From an uncultured Bacteroidales bacterium (GTDB lineage Bacteria; Bacteroidota; Bacteroidia; Bacteroidales; UBA932): DNA of 64,000 nt. The stretch lies in the NCBI GenBank assembly GCA_934717185.1, contig CAKUYQ010000006.1, positions 1 through 64,000 on the forward strand, in the 5' to 3' direction. The position numbers and the translations under genes were made by a program. Of the stretch, positions 1 to 7,972 are shown piece by piece (the stretch's first letter is position 1; each line of letters starts with the position of its first letter). A model generated the notes under the pieces. That model saw nothing but the letters and a program-made list of their open reading frames with translations. It ran no database searches and was not told the DNA's origin.

Positions 1-660
1 GTTCCCCATCCCTGAATGTTGTACTGCAGGTTGTCTGTCACCCCGTTGCCGTAACTCTTTCCCGTAAGATTGCCAAGGGCATCATAGCTGTAGTTTACCG
101 TAGCCTTCTCCACTCCGTTTACAGATACCCTCTCACTTAGCATCCTTCCCCTTTGGTCATAGCTGTATACCGTCCCTTTTGTTATTGTAAGGCTGCCTGC
201 AGTGTGATTCTCATTCACGGCAAGGATGTTTCCCCTGAAGTCATACTTTGTACTTGTCCTGCTTATATTTCCGGTAACATTTTTTTCTACCACCTGCATC
301 ACCCTTCCTTTCCTGTCATAATGGAATGCCCTCTCTATGTAGCTTGTGTTGTTGCTGCCTGCATTACCGTTTTCACTTCCGTCAAGCAGTGCAATCTTCT
401 CATAGAGCTTGTAACCGATTACCTTCACATTATCCAAATCTGCACTCTCAGCCACACCGCTCACTGGTGAAAAGGCAAGATAGGACGGAACGGTAAATGA
501 CGATGTCTGAGTGGAAACTGTAGTGCGGTACACCCCACCACCGAACCTTGTCTGAGAGAGCTTGCATATAAAGGTAAAGTTCCCAACAACAGACGGAGGG
601 GTATCGGGCGTTCCGCCCCCGAGCTGGGGGTAGGAATTGTCGGGATGACACTTTCGGAAG
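1..660 (-). pseudogene. Rhs/YD-repeat protein, C-terminal fragment cut by an IS
   Basis: Reading the minus strand from about 660 to 1 gives an open frame with classic YD repeats (for example FHYDRKGRVMQVV, KYDFRGNIL, YSYDQRGRMLSERV, YSYDALGNLTGKSYGNG), the hallmark of Rhs/wall-associated repeat proteins. It runs off the window start, so the core domain and any toxic tip are not visible. Upstream the frame carries no start codon before a TGA at 726-728, and a degraded transposase sits directly next to it, so the 5' part seems to have been lost to an insertion. Rhs proteins can be polymorphic toxins, some delivered by type VI systems; one lies 10 kb away, but a link is only inference. Confidence 0.8.
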
Positions 661-711
661 TTTGACACTTTGTCGGGAATAAAAATAATGTAAATAATTG
701 TGATAAAATAT

Positions 712-742
712 TTTGTATTGTCAAATCAATTTTGTATCTTTG
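712..742 (+). promoter_or_regulatory. Bacteroidota-type promoter of the IS remnant
   Basis: TTTG (712-715), a 19-nt spacer and TATCTTTG (735-742) match the -33/-7 pattern of the Bacteroidota primary sigma factor. The ATG of the transposase remnant follows at 765. Confidence 0.6.
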
Positions 743-764
743 TAGTTATATTTGGTTATATAGC

Positions 765-980
765 ATGAAACTTACAGTAAGCAGGTCAAAAAACGCAACA
801 TTATAGCGGATGAATATTATGAGCGTTTCAGGTGATGGATACGTTCCTGCCTATACGAGAAGTGACCTTACCAACAACCTCCATGGTTCTGCCGGCTTTA
901 GAACTGATACTCAAATTGTTATTAAGCAAGAAATAAAAAAAATAATAGGTTACACAAAAAACTTCAAAAAAGAGAATTGA
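765..980 (+). pseudogene. IS1634-like transposase with large internal deletion
   Basis: The frame begins MKLTVSRSKNATL, a start typical of IS1634-type transposases, then meets TAG at 804-806. In the same frame it resumes with VPAYTRSDL, GFRTDTQIV and IKKIIGYTK, which resembles the family's C-terminus, and ends at TGA 978-980. Only about 70 codons remain of an enzyme usually several hundred residues long, so the catalytic centre is gone. Family assignment is from recall of the terminal motifs and should be taken as probable. Confidence 0.6.
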
Positions 981-1015
981 TGACCTCATATTAGCACAAA
1001 GTTCAAAAAATAATC

Positions 1016-1063
1016 AAGGCAAAAAATGCCCCTACAGCTATCTGTAGCAGTGATTTTTGCCTT
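1016..1063. terminator. Nested hairpin, terminator-like
   Basis: AAGGCAAAAA (1016-1025) pairs perfectly with TTTTTGCCTT (1054-1063), and inside it CTACAG (1032-1037) pairs with CTGTAG (1042-1047) around a 4-nt loop. It lies 36 bp after the transposase remnant stop. A T-rich stretch follows on both strands, so it could end transcription from either side. Confidence 0.45.
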
Positions 1064-1149
1064 TTCCTTACCTCTCGAAGTGTCAAAGATGGGAATATAA
1101 TTAAATCCGCATTAAAATCTGAGAAGCTGATATGTTCTTCTATACTTTT

Positions 1150-1255
1150 TGTTGGCCTTGGCGTTGGCGATTTTTTAAAAGCAAGGAGGGTAAAGAGCAT
1201 TGGCTTTTAAATTAAATTAGCCAAGGTTAAGGCCAAAGCCAAGGCCAAAGCTGAC
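1150..1255. repeat. GCYAAM hexamer repeat spacer (copy 1)
   Basis: The segment starts with gttggccttggcgttggcg, continues with gcaaggagggtaaagagc and ends with units of GCCAAG/GCCAAA. The two arms are complementary hexamer arrays, so the segment could fold on itself. Six other spacers in this window hold the same type of sequence. The stretch from 981 to 1290 has no convincing gene; a 65-codon minus-strand frame at 1003-1200 covers this repeat and looks incidental. Confidence 0.65.
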
Positions 1256-1290
1256 AACAGAATATAAACTAATAACGGCGTTGACATAAT

Positions 1291-1321
1291 AAAAAGGAGG
1301 CAATCTGTTATGATTGTCTCC
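1291..1321 (-). terminator. Terminator of the ribosomal protein operon
   Basis: On the minus strand GGAGACAATC (1321-1312) pairs with GATTGCCTCC (1305-1296) around a short loop and is followed by TTTTT (1295-1291). It stands 27 bp after the DUF4295 stop codon and closes the minus-strand translation block. Confidence 0.8.
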
Positions 1322-1347
1322 CCTTTATATAAATATCTTAAGATTAA

Positions 1348-1509
1348 TTACTTCTTGTTAAAGAAATCTTTAACCTCTGCTACGTTAACCATCTCCTCTT
1401 TGAATGCATACGCGCCGGTTCTCTCTGATTTTACCATGCGGATGCACTTTACTCTGTTTCTGAGCTGTGACTTGTCGCCACTGAAGGTTGCAACTGCTTT
1501 CTTTGCCAT
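1348..1509 (-). CDS. DUF4295 family small basic protein
   Basis: A 53-residue protein beginning MAKKAVATFSGDKSQ, with VKSERTGAYAFKEEMV in the middle and a Lys-rich end. This length and pattern match DUF4295, a Bacteroidota-specific family nearly always encoded straight after L28 and L33. The function is unknown; the position and basic charge suggest a ribosome- or RNA-linked role (inference). It starts 18 bp after the rpmG stop and is the last gene of its operon, followed by a strong terminator. In many relatives ftsY and rimO come next, but here there is only repeat and IS debris. Confidence 0.85.
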   Translation of the reverse strand: MAKKAVATFSGDKSQLRNRVKCIRMVKSERTGAYAFKEEMVNVAEVKDFFNKK

Positions 1510-1527
1510 TGTTCGTAAGTTTTAATG

Positions 1528-1710
1528 TTATTTAATCTCTCTGTGCAAAGTCACCTTCTTTAGGAAGGGATTATATTTTTTGCGCTCTAATCTTTGAGTT
1601 GTATTCTTTTTATTCTTAGTGGTAATGTACCTAGACATTCCTGGTACCCCACTGGCTTTCTGCTCAGTGCACTCTAGGATGACCTGAACTCTGTTTCCTT
1701 TCTTTGCCAT
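1528..1710 (-). CDS. rpmG: 50S ribosomal protein L33
   Basis: A 60-residue protein of the usual length for bL33, a structural protein of the large subunit near the E site. It has the family signature VQVILECTEQ near the N-terminus and a Lys/Arg-rich tail (YNPFLKKVTLHREIK). The zinc-binding Cys pairs of some bL33 forms are absent (only one Cys), so this is the Cys-minus type. It lies 30 bp after rpmB and 18 bp before DUF4295, a conserved Bacteroidota arrangement that points to co-transcription. Confidence 0.95.
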   Translation of the reverse strand: MAKKGNRVQVILECTEQKASGVPGMSRYITTKNKKNTTQRLERKKYNPFLKKVTLHREIK

Positions 1711-1740
1711 TTCTTTAAATCTTTACACTAAGTTAATAAT

Positions 1741-1983
1741 TTATACTAAGTTGATTAAACCTTTAGCTTTGGCAGCTTTGATTGTAGCATCCAAACCATT
1801 CTTGTTAATGTTTCTGATGCCGGCTGCTGAAACCTTTAGTGTAATGAACCTTTTCTCCTCCTCAGACCAGAATTTTTTGGTCTTGAGGTTTGGTGCAAAT
1901 TCACGCTTTGTGCGGCGTTTTGAGTGGGAAACATTGTTTCCAATCAATCTCTTTTTACCTGTAACTTGACAAACTCTTGCCAT
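1741..1983 (-). CDS. rpmB: 50S ribosomal protein L28
   Basis: An 80-residue bL28, starting MARVCQVTGKK and containing NNVSHSKRRTKR, both typical of the family. It is a structural protein of the large ribosomal subunit. It is the first gene of the rpmB-rpmG-DUF4295 group. The 79 bp separating it from lepB contain a plausible promoter, so the group may be transcribed both from upstream and from its own start. Confidence 0.95.
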   Translation of the reverse strand: MARVCQVTGKKRLIGNNVSHSKRRTKREFAPNLKTKKFWSEEEKRFITLKVSAAGIRNINKNGLDATIKAAKAKGLINLV

Positions 1984-2024
1984 TTTTATCTATTTTTTAT
2001 TATTATTCAATTAGTTATGGGATG

Positions 2025-2056
2025 CAAATATCCCACTTTTTTTCTAAAATTACAAA
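2025..2056 (-). promoter_or_regulatory. Probable promoter of rpmB-rpmG-DUF4295
   Basis: On the minus strand TTTG (2056-2053), 20 nt, then GATATTTG (2032-2025) gives a one-mismatch TAnnTTTG box about 42 bp before the rpmB start. The -7 box is embedded in a small palindrome (gggat/atccc), which might be an operator. Confidence 0.45.
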
Positions 2057-2062
2057 CAGCCC

Positions 2063-3418
2063 CTACACAAACTTAAACAGCCTTTTCCATCTTATGTTTT
2101 TTGGGAAACTCTTGTATTTGTCTGTAGAGAACCAAACCATAGAGGGTGTCCCTACAATGTGATCCTCAGGTACAAAACCCCAATATCTGGAATCAGCAGA
2201 ATTATGTCTGTTGTCACCCATCATAAAGTAGTAGTTCTGCTTGAATGTATAGGTGTCCTGCTTTGTGCCATTAATGAATATCTCCTCTCCCTCTACTTTA
2301 AGGGTATTGCCCTCATACGCAGTTATGATCCTGCTGTAAAGCGGAAGATTTGAAACATTCAGCTTAACGGTTTTACCTGCCTGCGGAATCCATATAGGTC
2401 CGTAATTGTCCCTTGTCCACTTAAAATCAGAGGAGAATGGGAAAAGAACCAATGGCGAATCCGGAAAATCCGGCGGATAAACATCTATATTAGGTCTTAT
2501 CTCAACTACATTGCCCATAACCTTTACCATCTCCAACTCCTTTTTGGTAAGAGCCAGCTCATGGTAACCGGGAAGTGTGGCATCGTAGTATATCTCACCC
2601 AAATTCATCCCGTTGTCGCTAAAAAATTTCTGATTAATGGCCGTACCGTTTGTATAGACGGTGTATGAACTCTGAATCCCTTCAAAGTCCGGCTGCTTCT
2701 GTCCGTTGACATAAACATCACCGTTGACTACACTCAAGCTGTCACCTGCAACAGCTACGCATCTTTTAACGTAGTTGTCTTTTCTGTCTACCGGTCTTAC
2801 TATAACAGGCCCGAACATCTTAATGGTGTTTTCACGTCCGTTAAGACGAACCCTCATATAGTAATCGTCCGATGGTGCACCTGTAAGTACTGTATCTCCA
2901 TGAGGAAAACCAAACACAACAATATCATCTCTTCTTACACCTCTAAACCCCTTCAGCCTTCTGTAATCATTCTCTATTATTGTAGAGTAAGATTCACCTC
3001 CAACTAAAGGCATAACGTTGTGGACAAGAGGGAACGATATTGGTGTCATAGGAACTCGAGGGCCGTATTTTATCTTGCTTACAAAGAGATAATCTCCCAC
3101 CATCAGACTCTTCTCCATAGAAGATGACGGTATAACATAAGCCTCAAAAAAGAACGTTCTTATAAAAACAGCGGCTACCAAGGCAAAGATAAGGGCATCA
3201 ACCCACTCAACAAAGGCGTTCTGTTTTGGCGCTTTGCCATCCTTGCCGGCTCTCTTACGCCAGAAAGCCCATCTTACCTTTTTGGTTACATATATATCAA
3301 AAATTACAGGCAGAAGCAACAGCCACCAATAATTTCCAAGCCATACAACCCAGATAAGGTAGAGACCTCCCCAAAGAGAGAATTTAAACCATCTATTTCT
3401 AAGAAACCCCAAGTTCAT
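2063..3418 (-). CDS. lepB: Signal peptidase I
   Basis: A 451-residue type I signal peptidase, which cleaves signal peptides from exported proteins at the outer face of the inner membrane. Hydrophobic segments lie at about residues 14-42 and 72-92. The catalytic serine is Ser100 in VIPSSSMEKSL and the general base is Lys218 in NYVKRCVAVAGD; the late box GDNRHNSADSRYWG is near residue 400. It is longer than proteobacterial LepB because of insertions between the catalytic boxes, normal for Bacteroidota. It begins 13 bp after rplT and is probably read through from the ribosomal operon. Confidence 0.95.
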   Translation of the reverse strand: MNLGFLRNRWFKFSLWGGLYLIWVVWLGNYWWLLLLPVIFDIYVTKKVRWAFWRKRAGKDGKAPKQNAFVEWVDALIFALVAAVFIRTFFFEAYVIPSSSMEKSLMVGDYLFVSKIKYGPRVPMTPISFPLVHNVMPLVGGESYSTIIENDYRRLKGFRGVRRDDIVVFGFPHGDTVLTGAPSDDYYMRVRLNGRENTIKMFGPVIVRPVDRKDNYVKRCVAVAGDSLSVVNGDVYVNGQKQPDFEGIQSSYTVYTNGTAINQKFFSDNGMNLGEIYYDATLPGYHELALTKKELEMVKVMGNVVEIRPNIDVYPPDFPDSPLVLFPFSSDFKWTRDNYGPIWIPQAGKTVKLNVSNLPLYSRIITAYEGNTLKVEGEEIFINGTKQDTYTFKQNYYFMMGDNRHNSADSRYWGFVPEDHIVGTPSMVWFSTDKYKSFPKNIRWKRLFKFV

Positions 3419-3431
3419 TCTTTAAGTTTCC

Positions 3432-3776
3432 CTATTTTACTGAATTTATAATAGCCTCAAATGCCTGAGGGTTATTCATTGCAAGGTCTGCAAGCACTTT
3501 ACGGTTAAGACCTACATTGTTCTTGGCCAATTTGCCAATAAACTGAGAGTAGTTCATCCCATGCATACGGGCTGCAGCATTGATTCTCTGAATCCACAAA
3601 GAACGGAAGACTCTCTTTTTGGTCTTACGGTCTCTGTAAGCATAAGTTAAACCCTTTTCGTAGGTGTTCTTGGCAACTGTCCATACATTAGCTCTGGCAA
3701 GGAAGTTACCTCTGGTTTCTTTTAAAATCTTCTTACGGCGTGCTCTTGAAGCAACCGCATTTACGGATCTTGGCAT
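3432..3776 (-). CDS. rplT: 50S ribosomal protein L20
   Basis: A 114-residue bL20, the usual length, with MPRSVNAVASRARRKKILK at the start and LWIQRINAAARMHGMNYSQF in the core. It is an early 23S rRNA-binding assembly protein of the large subunit. It is the third gene of the conserved infC-rpmI-rplT trio. In other bacteria L20 represses this operon at the mRNA level; whether that holds here cannot be told from the sequence. Confidence 0.96.
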   Translation of the reverse strand: MPRSVNAVASRARRKKILKETRGNFLARANVWTVAKNTYEKGLTYAYRDRKTKKRVFRSLWIQRINAAARMHGMNYSQFIGKLAKNNVGLNRKVLADLAMNNPQAFEAIINSVK

Positions 3777-3864
3777 ACTGTAATGTTTTATGAATGTCAG
3801 CGTTCTTCTCCATTAAGAAACTTATTCGGCTGAACACTCGGTTAATTAAATGAATTAATAAAAA

Positions 3865-4059
3865 TTAAGCTAAAATCAATGCTTTTACTCTCTTCTCATC
3901 AACCTTTGCGATTGTGTCTATATGAGTAAGATTTCTTTTCTGCTTAGTAGTCTTCTTTGTAAGAATGTGACTCTTGTAAGCGTGCTTTCTTTTAACTTTT
4001 CCCGATCCGGTAAGCGTAAAGCGCTTTTTGGCACCGGAGTTCGTTTTCAACTTTGGCAT
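3865..4059 (-). CDS. rpmI: 50S ribosomal protein L35
   Basis: A 64-residue bL35 starting MPKLKTNSGAKKRFTLTGSG, the standard family N-terminus, and very Lys/Arg rich. It sits between infC (75 bp upstream) and rplT (88 bp downstream) in the classic infC-rpmI-rplT order. It is a structural component of the large subunit. Confidence 0.96.
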   Translation of the reverse strand: MPKLKTNSGAKKRFTLTGSGKVKRKHAYKSHILTKKTTKQKRNLTHIDTIAKVDEKRVKALILA

Positions 4060-4134
4060 TACTTTAAATTTTTTAGTTATTAAATAATCTTTGTCGGGAA
4101 GCGTATAATAATTATCTTCCCGACAAAAAAGTTT

Positions 4135-4758
4135 TTACTTTTTCTTGTTAGGGGCAAGCATCATTATCATTCGCTTACCTTCCAATTTAGGCATCTGCTC
4201 CGCCTTTCCGTAGTCCTCCAACTCTACCGCGAACCTGAGAAGTAACTTCTCCCCCTGTTCTGCAAAAAGGATTGAACGACCTTTAAAGAAGACGTAAGCC
4301 TTAACCTTAGAGCCCTCCTGCAAGAATCCTATCGCATGCTTAAGCTTGAATTGGAAATCGTGCTCGTCTGTGTTGGGTCCAAAACGGATCTCCTTAATAA
4401 CCACCTTGCTGGCATTCGCCTTCATCTCCTTGGCCTTCTTCTTCTGCTGGTACACATACTTTTGATAATCAATTATCCTGCATACCGGCGGCACTGCGTT
4501 TGGCGAAATCTCCACTAAATCAAGCTCCAGATCGGCAGCCATCTTAAGTGCTTCCTGTATTGGGTAAACCTTTGGTTCAGGCACATTGTCTCCCACCACT
4601 CTCACCTGAGGGACTTTTATCTCCTCATTGATTCTTGGGCCATCGGTTTTTTTTGCAACTTTGGTCTGTTGAGACCTGTCGTTACTGTTCTGACCGGCGC
4701 TTCCTGTTGGTCTGTTGTTACCGAAGCCTCCCGGACGAGGTTTAAAAGGTGTTGCGAT
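4135..4758 (-). CDS. infC: Translation initiation factor IF-3, probable AUC start
   Basis: IF-3 binds the 30S subunit and checks initiator tRNA and start codons. The frame from the first in-frame ATG region (MRVVGDNVPEP) lacks the conserved PRINEEIKVPQV stretch, which is present in the same frame upstream. No ATG, GTG or TTG precedes it at a sensible place, but a perfect AGGAGG (4772-4767) lies 8 nt before an ATC codon at 4758. Starting there gives 207 residues with a flexible N-tail (TPFKPRPGGFG...). Many bacteria start infC at rare AUU/AUC codons so that IF-3 represses its own translation; this gene seems to do likewise. The factor's body is complete through its C-terminal domain. Confidence 0.9.
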   Translation of the reverse strand: MATPFKPRPGGFGNNRPTGSAGQNSNDRSQQTKVAKKTDGPRINEEIKVPQVRVVGDNVPEPKVYPIQEALKMAADLELDLVEISPNAVPPVCRIIDYQKYVYQQKKKAKEMKANASKVVIKEIRFGPNTDEHDFQFKLKHAIGFLQEGSKVKAYVFFKGRSILFAEQGEKLLLRFAVELEDYGKAEQMPKLEGKRMIMMLAPNKKK

Positions 4759-4766
4759 AAACTTAT

Positions 4767-4772
4767 CCTCCT
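4767..4772 (-). promoter_or_regulatory. Strong Shine-Dalgarno that decides the infC start
   Basis: AGGAGG on the minus strand, 8 nt upstream of the ATC at 4758-4756. Strong SD motifs are uncommon in Bacteroidota, so its presence just here supports the non-AUG start. Confidence 0.6.
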
Positions 4773-4790
4773 AACGTTAAATTAATAATT

Positions 4791-6725
4791 TTATTCTAAT
4801 TGTTTCTTTATTTCAGCCGTCAAATAGGTTATGAAATCCTGAACCTTCATAGCGCCCAAGTCTTCACCTCCCTGTTTTCTAACAGAAACAGACTCACTCT
4901 CAAGCTCTTTCTCACCAACAATAAGCTGATAAGGCAATCTCTTAAGCTCGTTCTCTCTAATCTTCTTTCCTATAGTCTCGTTCCTATCGTCAATTAGCGC
5001 GCGAATATCGTAATTATTAAGCAAATCGCCAACTTTTTTTGCATATTCGTTATATTTTTCGCTTACAGGAAGTATTGCAACCTGGTCCGGAGCCAACCAT
5101 AGAGGAAACTTTCCGCCGGTATGCTCAAGCAGCACTGCCACAAATCTTTCCATAGAACCAAACGGCGCTCTGTGGATCATTATAGGACGATACTTCTTGT
5201 CATCTGCACCGGTGTATTCAAGGTCAAACCTTTCGGGAAGATTGTAATCTACCTGAATAGTACCAAGCTGCCAGCTTCTACCAATTGCATCCTTAACCAT
5301 AAAGTCCAACTTAGGGCCGTAGAATGCAGCTTCTCCATATTCGACAACAGTCTTTAACCCCTTCTCTTTGGCAGCCTCTATGATTGCACTTTCGGCTTTC
5401 TCCCAATTTTCATCCGTTCCAATATATTTCTCCCTGTTGTTAGGGTCTCTCAATGAAACCTGAGCGGTGTAGCTGTCAAATTTAAGAGTCTTGAATATAT
5501 AAAGCACAATATCTATTACCTTGCAGAACTCCTCTTTCAATTGGTCGGGGCGAACAAACAGGTGGGCATCATCCTGAGTAAAGCCCCTTACCCTTGTCAA
5601 ACCGTGAAGCTCTCCGCTCTGCTCATAACGGTAAACGGTACCGAACTCAGCAAATCTCAACGGAAGATCTCTGTATGAACGAGGTTTTGTCCTGTATATC
5701 TCACAGTGGTGAGGGCAGTTCATTGGTTTAAGCAAGAACTCTTCACCCTCTTGAGGGGTATGAATCGGCTGGAATGAATCTGCACCATACTTAGCATAGT
5801 GCCCCGATGTTACATACAACTCCTTCTGTCCAATATGAGGTGTTATGACAGGCAGATAACCGTACGATTTCTGCACCTTTTTAAGGAAATTCTCAAGTCT
5901 GCCCCTAAGCTCGGCGCCTCTTGGCAACCATAATGGAAGACCGGCACCTACCCTTGGAGAGAATGCAAAAAGCTCAAGCTCTTTTCCCAATTTCCTATGG
6001 TCTCTCTTCTTGGCCTCCTCCATAAGTTTGAGATACTCGTCCAGCATAGATTTTTTAGGGAAAGTAACACCGTATATTCTGGTAAGCATCTTGTTCTTCT
6101 CATTACCTCTCCAGTATGCGCCTGCTATAGAGGTAAGTTTTACAGCTTTAATCACAGATGTATCCATGAGGTGCGGACCGCGGCACAAATCTGTAAAAGC
6201 ACCGTTGGTATAGAATGTTATTGTTCCATCCTCAAGGTCTCGTATAAGTTCGCACTTGTATTCGTCACCCTTCTCTGTATATTTCTTCATTGCCTCTGCC
6301 TTGGAAACATCCTGTCTTACAAAATGCTCCTTGCTTCGAGCAAGCTCTATCATCTTGTTCTCTATAGTCTTAAGGTCTGCCTCCGTAAGAGTTCTCTCCC
6401 CAAGATCCACATCGTAGTAGAAACCTGTCTCAATGGCAGGACCTATTCCAAATTTTATACCCGGATACAACTCCTCCAAAGCCTGAGCCATAAGATGTGA
6501 AGATGAATGCCAGAACACCTTCTTGGCCTCATCATCCTCCCATTTGAGAAGTCTTACAGTTGCATCGTTTTCAATAGGACGTTCAAGATCTACAACCTTA
6601 CCGTCTACCATAACCGCTAAAACATCCGCAGCAAGGCGCGGACTTATGCTCTTTGCGATCTCAATTCCGTTTACTCCCTTTTCATACTGACGCACAGATG
6701 AATCGGGAAAAGTAATATTAATCAT
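4791..6725 (-). CDS. thrS: Threonyl-tRNA synthetase
   Basis: A 644-residue class II synthetase of full length that charges tRNA-Thr. It has the N-terminal TGS domain (about 1-60), the editing domain with HSSSHLMAQAL (about 75) and the Cys/His zinc motif region near LCRGPHLMD, the catalytic core with MNCPHHCEIY and RVRGFTQDDAH, and a C-terminal anticodon-binding domain. The stop is only 32 bp before the infC start, matching the common thrS-infC-rpmI-rplT order, so it is likely the operon's first gene. Confidence 0.97.
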   Translation of the reverse strand: MINITFPDSSVRQYEKGVNGIEIAKSISPRLAADVLAVMVDGKVVDLERPIENDATVRLLKWEDDEAKKVFWHSSSHLMAQALEELYPGIKFGIGPAIETGFYYDVDLGERTLTEADLKTIENKMIELARSKEHFVRQDVSKAEAMKKYTEKGDEYKCELIRDLEDGTITFYTNGAFTDLCRGPHLMDTSVIKAVKLTSIAGAYWRGNEKNKMLTRIYGVTFPKKSMLDEYLKLMEEAKKRDHRKLGKELELFAFSPRVGAGLPLWLPRGAELRGRLENFLKKVQKSYGYLPVITPHIGQKELYVTSGHYAKYGADSFQPIHTPQEGEEFLLKPMNCPHHCEIYRTKPRSYRDLPLRFAEFGTVYRYEQSGELHGLTRVRGFTQDDAHLFVRPDQLKEEFCKVIDIVLYIFKTLKFDSYTAQVSLRDPNNREKYIGTDENWEKAESAIIEAAKEKGLKTVVEYGEAAFYGPKLDFMVKDAIGRSWQLGTIQVDYNLPERFDLEYTGADDKKYRPIMIHRAPFGSMERFVAVLLEHTGGKFPLWLAPDQVAILPVSEKYNEYAKKVGDLLNNYDIRALIDDRNETIGKKIRENELKRLPYQLIVGEKELESESVSVRKQGGEDLGAMKVQDFITYLTAEIKKQLE

Positions 6726-6768
6726 ATATAGTTAAGTTTACTTTATTTCTACTCCATCCCACAAACTG

Positions 6769-6776
6769 CAAAGATA
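6769..6776 (-). promoter_or_regulatory. -7 box of the thrS operon
   Basis: TATCTTTG on the minus strand, 44 bp before the thrS start. No clear -33 TTTG is seen at the usual distance. Confidence 0.45.
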
Positions 6777-6884
6777 TAAAAATAATCAAATGTATTCTCC
6801 TTTCAACTGCAAAAACAGAGACATAAAGTTTTTTCAAGACATTACCACCGGTCTCTCCATAAGTAAACAGGCCAATTGGTACAA

Positions 6885-7964
6885 TCAGTTAAAATACTGA
6901 ACATTCTTTTTGTTTAGTATAACGTATATTATTACGGGAGCCCCTATAAAAGGGGTAACGGCATTAAGCGGTAAAACATAACTGTTACCCGGAAATACAG
7001 TAAGCATATTGCATAACAACGCCACAGCGCTGCCACTTAGAATTGTCACCGGCACCAAATGTCTGTGATTGGATGTTCCCAAAATAAACCTCGCTATATG
7101 CGGAACCGCCAATCCAATAAAAGATACAGGCCCGCAGAAAGCGGTAGCAGATGCTGTTAATATTCCGGTTATCAAAAGTATTGCTATTCTCATTGGCTTT
7201 ATGCGTACCCCCAGATTTGCTGCATAATTCTCTCCAAGCAGCAGAGCATTGAGAGGTTTTATAAGCAGAACAACCCCAATAAGCCCTACAATAGAGAAGA
7301 GGGCGAAATACGGAAGCTTCTGCATCGGCACGCCTGAGAAATTGCCCATCCCCCACATCACAAAGGAGTGAACTTTGTCGGCCGAGGCATAAAAATTAAG
7401 CATTGAAATTACAGAAGAAGCCAAATAACCTATCATTATTCCAACAATAAGCAACATTACATTGTTTCTTATTCTTCCCGACATATAAATTATTATCCCC
7501 AAAATGGCCATTGCTCCAACCAATGCGGCAAACACCACTGCAGCATAGCCGGTAAGGGAGAGTATGCAGTCGCTGCCGGGACCGCCGTTAAGAGAGATGG
7601 AACCGCCAAGGTAGAGCATTACAATTGCAACACCCAAATTTGCGCCATCGCTTATACCAAGAATAGAGGGGCCCGCCAACGGATTTCTGAATAATGTTTG
7701 AAGTAGCAGCCCGCTTGAGGCAAGAGACGCTCCGCAAAGCAGTGCCGTCACAGCCTGCGGAAGCCTGAAATCCATTACAATCCTGCTCCATGCAAGATAC
7801 TGTGAACCGGATGGTGATTGCGATGAAAAAAGGATCTCCACTACTTTGCTTATAGGGATGGAGACCGCTCCGTACGCAAGGTTAGCTATAAAAAGCAGTA
7901 CAACACTTACCCCCAACACAATATATGTGACAATATACTTATTTGAAGAATATCCCTCTCTCAT
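6885..7964 (-). CDS. FecCD/BtuC-type ABC transporter permease
   Basis: A 359-residue polytopic protein of the iron-siderophore/cobalamin permease family, with about nine or ten hydrophobic segments. Family motifs include RLPQAVTALLCGASLASSG, LLQTLFRNPLAGPSILG and FCGPVSFIGLAVPHIAR. It would form the inner-membrane channel of an uptake system. It starts 8 bp after the glycosyltransferase gene, so the two are co-transcribed although unrelated in function. The likely partner binding protein lies at 9525-10664; no ATPase gene is found nearby, so that subunit must be elsewhere. The substrate (siderophore, haem or cobamide) cannot be told. Confidence 0.9.
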   Translation of the reverse strand: MREGYSSNKYIVTYIVLGVSVVLLFIANLAYGAVSIPISKVVEILFSSQSPSGSQYLAWSRIVMDFRLPQAVTALLCGASLASSGLLLQTLFRNPLAGPSILGISDGANLGVAIVMLYLGGSISLNGGPGSDCILSLTGYAAVVFAALVGAMAILGIIIYMSGRIRNNVMLLIVGIMIGYLASSVISMLNFYASADKVHSFVMWGMGNFSGVPMQKLPYFALFSIVGLIGVVLLIKPLNALLLGENYAANLGVRIKPMRIAILLITGILTASATAFCGPVSFIGLAVPHIARFILGTSNHRHLVPVTILSGSAVALLCNMLTVFPGNSYVLPLNAVTPFIGAPVIIYVILNKKNVQYFN

Positions 7965-7972
7965 ACAGCTTG

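Larger units (their letters stand above)
661..1007 (+). mobile_element. Decayed insertion sequence, IS1634-like
   Basis: The sequence tttgacactttgt (661-673) and acaaagttcaaa (996-1007) form an imperfect terminal inverted repeat around a promoter and a transposase remnant. The element is only about 350 bp long, so most of the transposase gene has been deleted. Its left end adjoins the truncated Rhs frame. The ends are tentative because no target-site duplication is obvious. Confidence 0.5.

Noticed and set aside
153..470. Plus-strand open frame of 105 codons
   Set aside because: It is antisense to the clear YD-repeat frame and has no coding features.
1003..1200. 65-codon minus-strand open frame
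   Set aside because: It covers a hairpin and the hexamer repeat, has no ribosome site or family resemblance, and lies downstream of a terminator.
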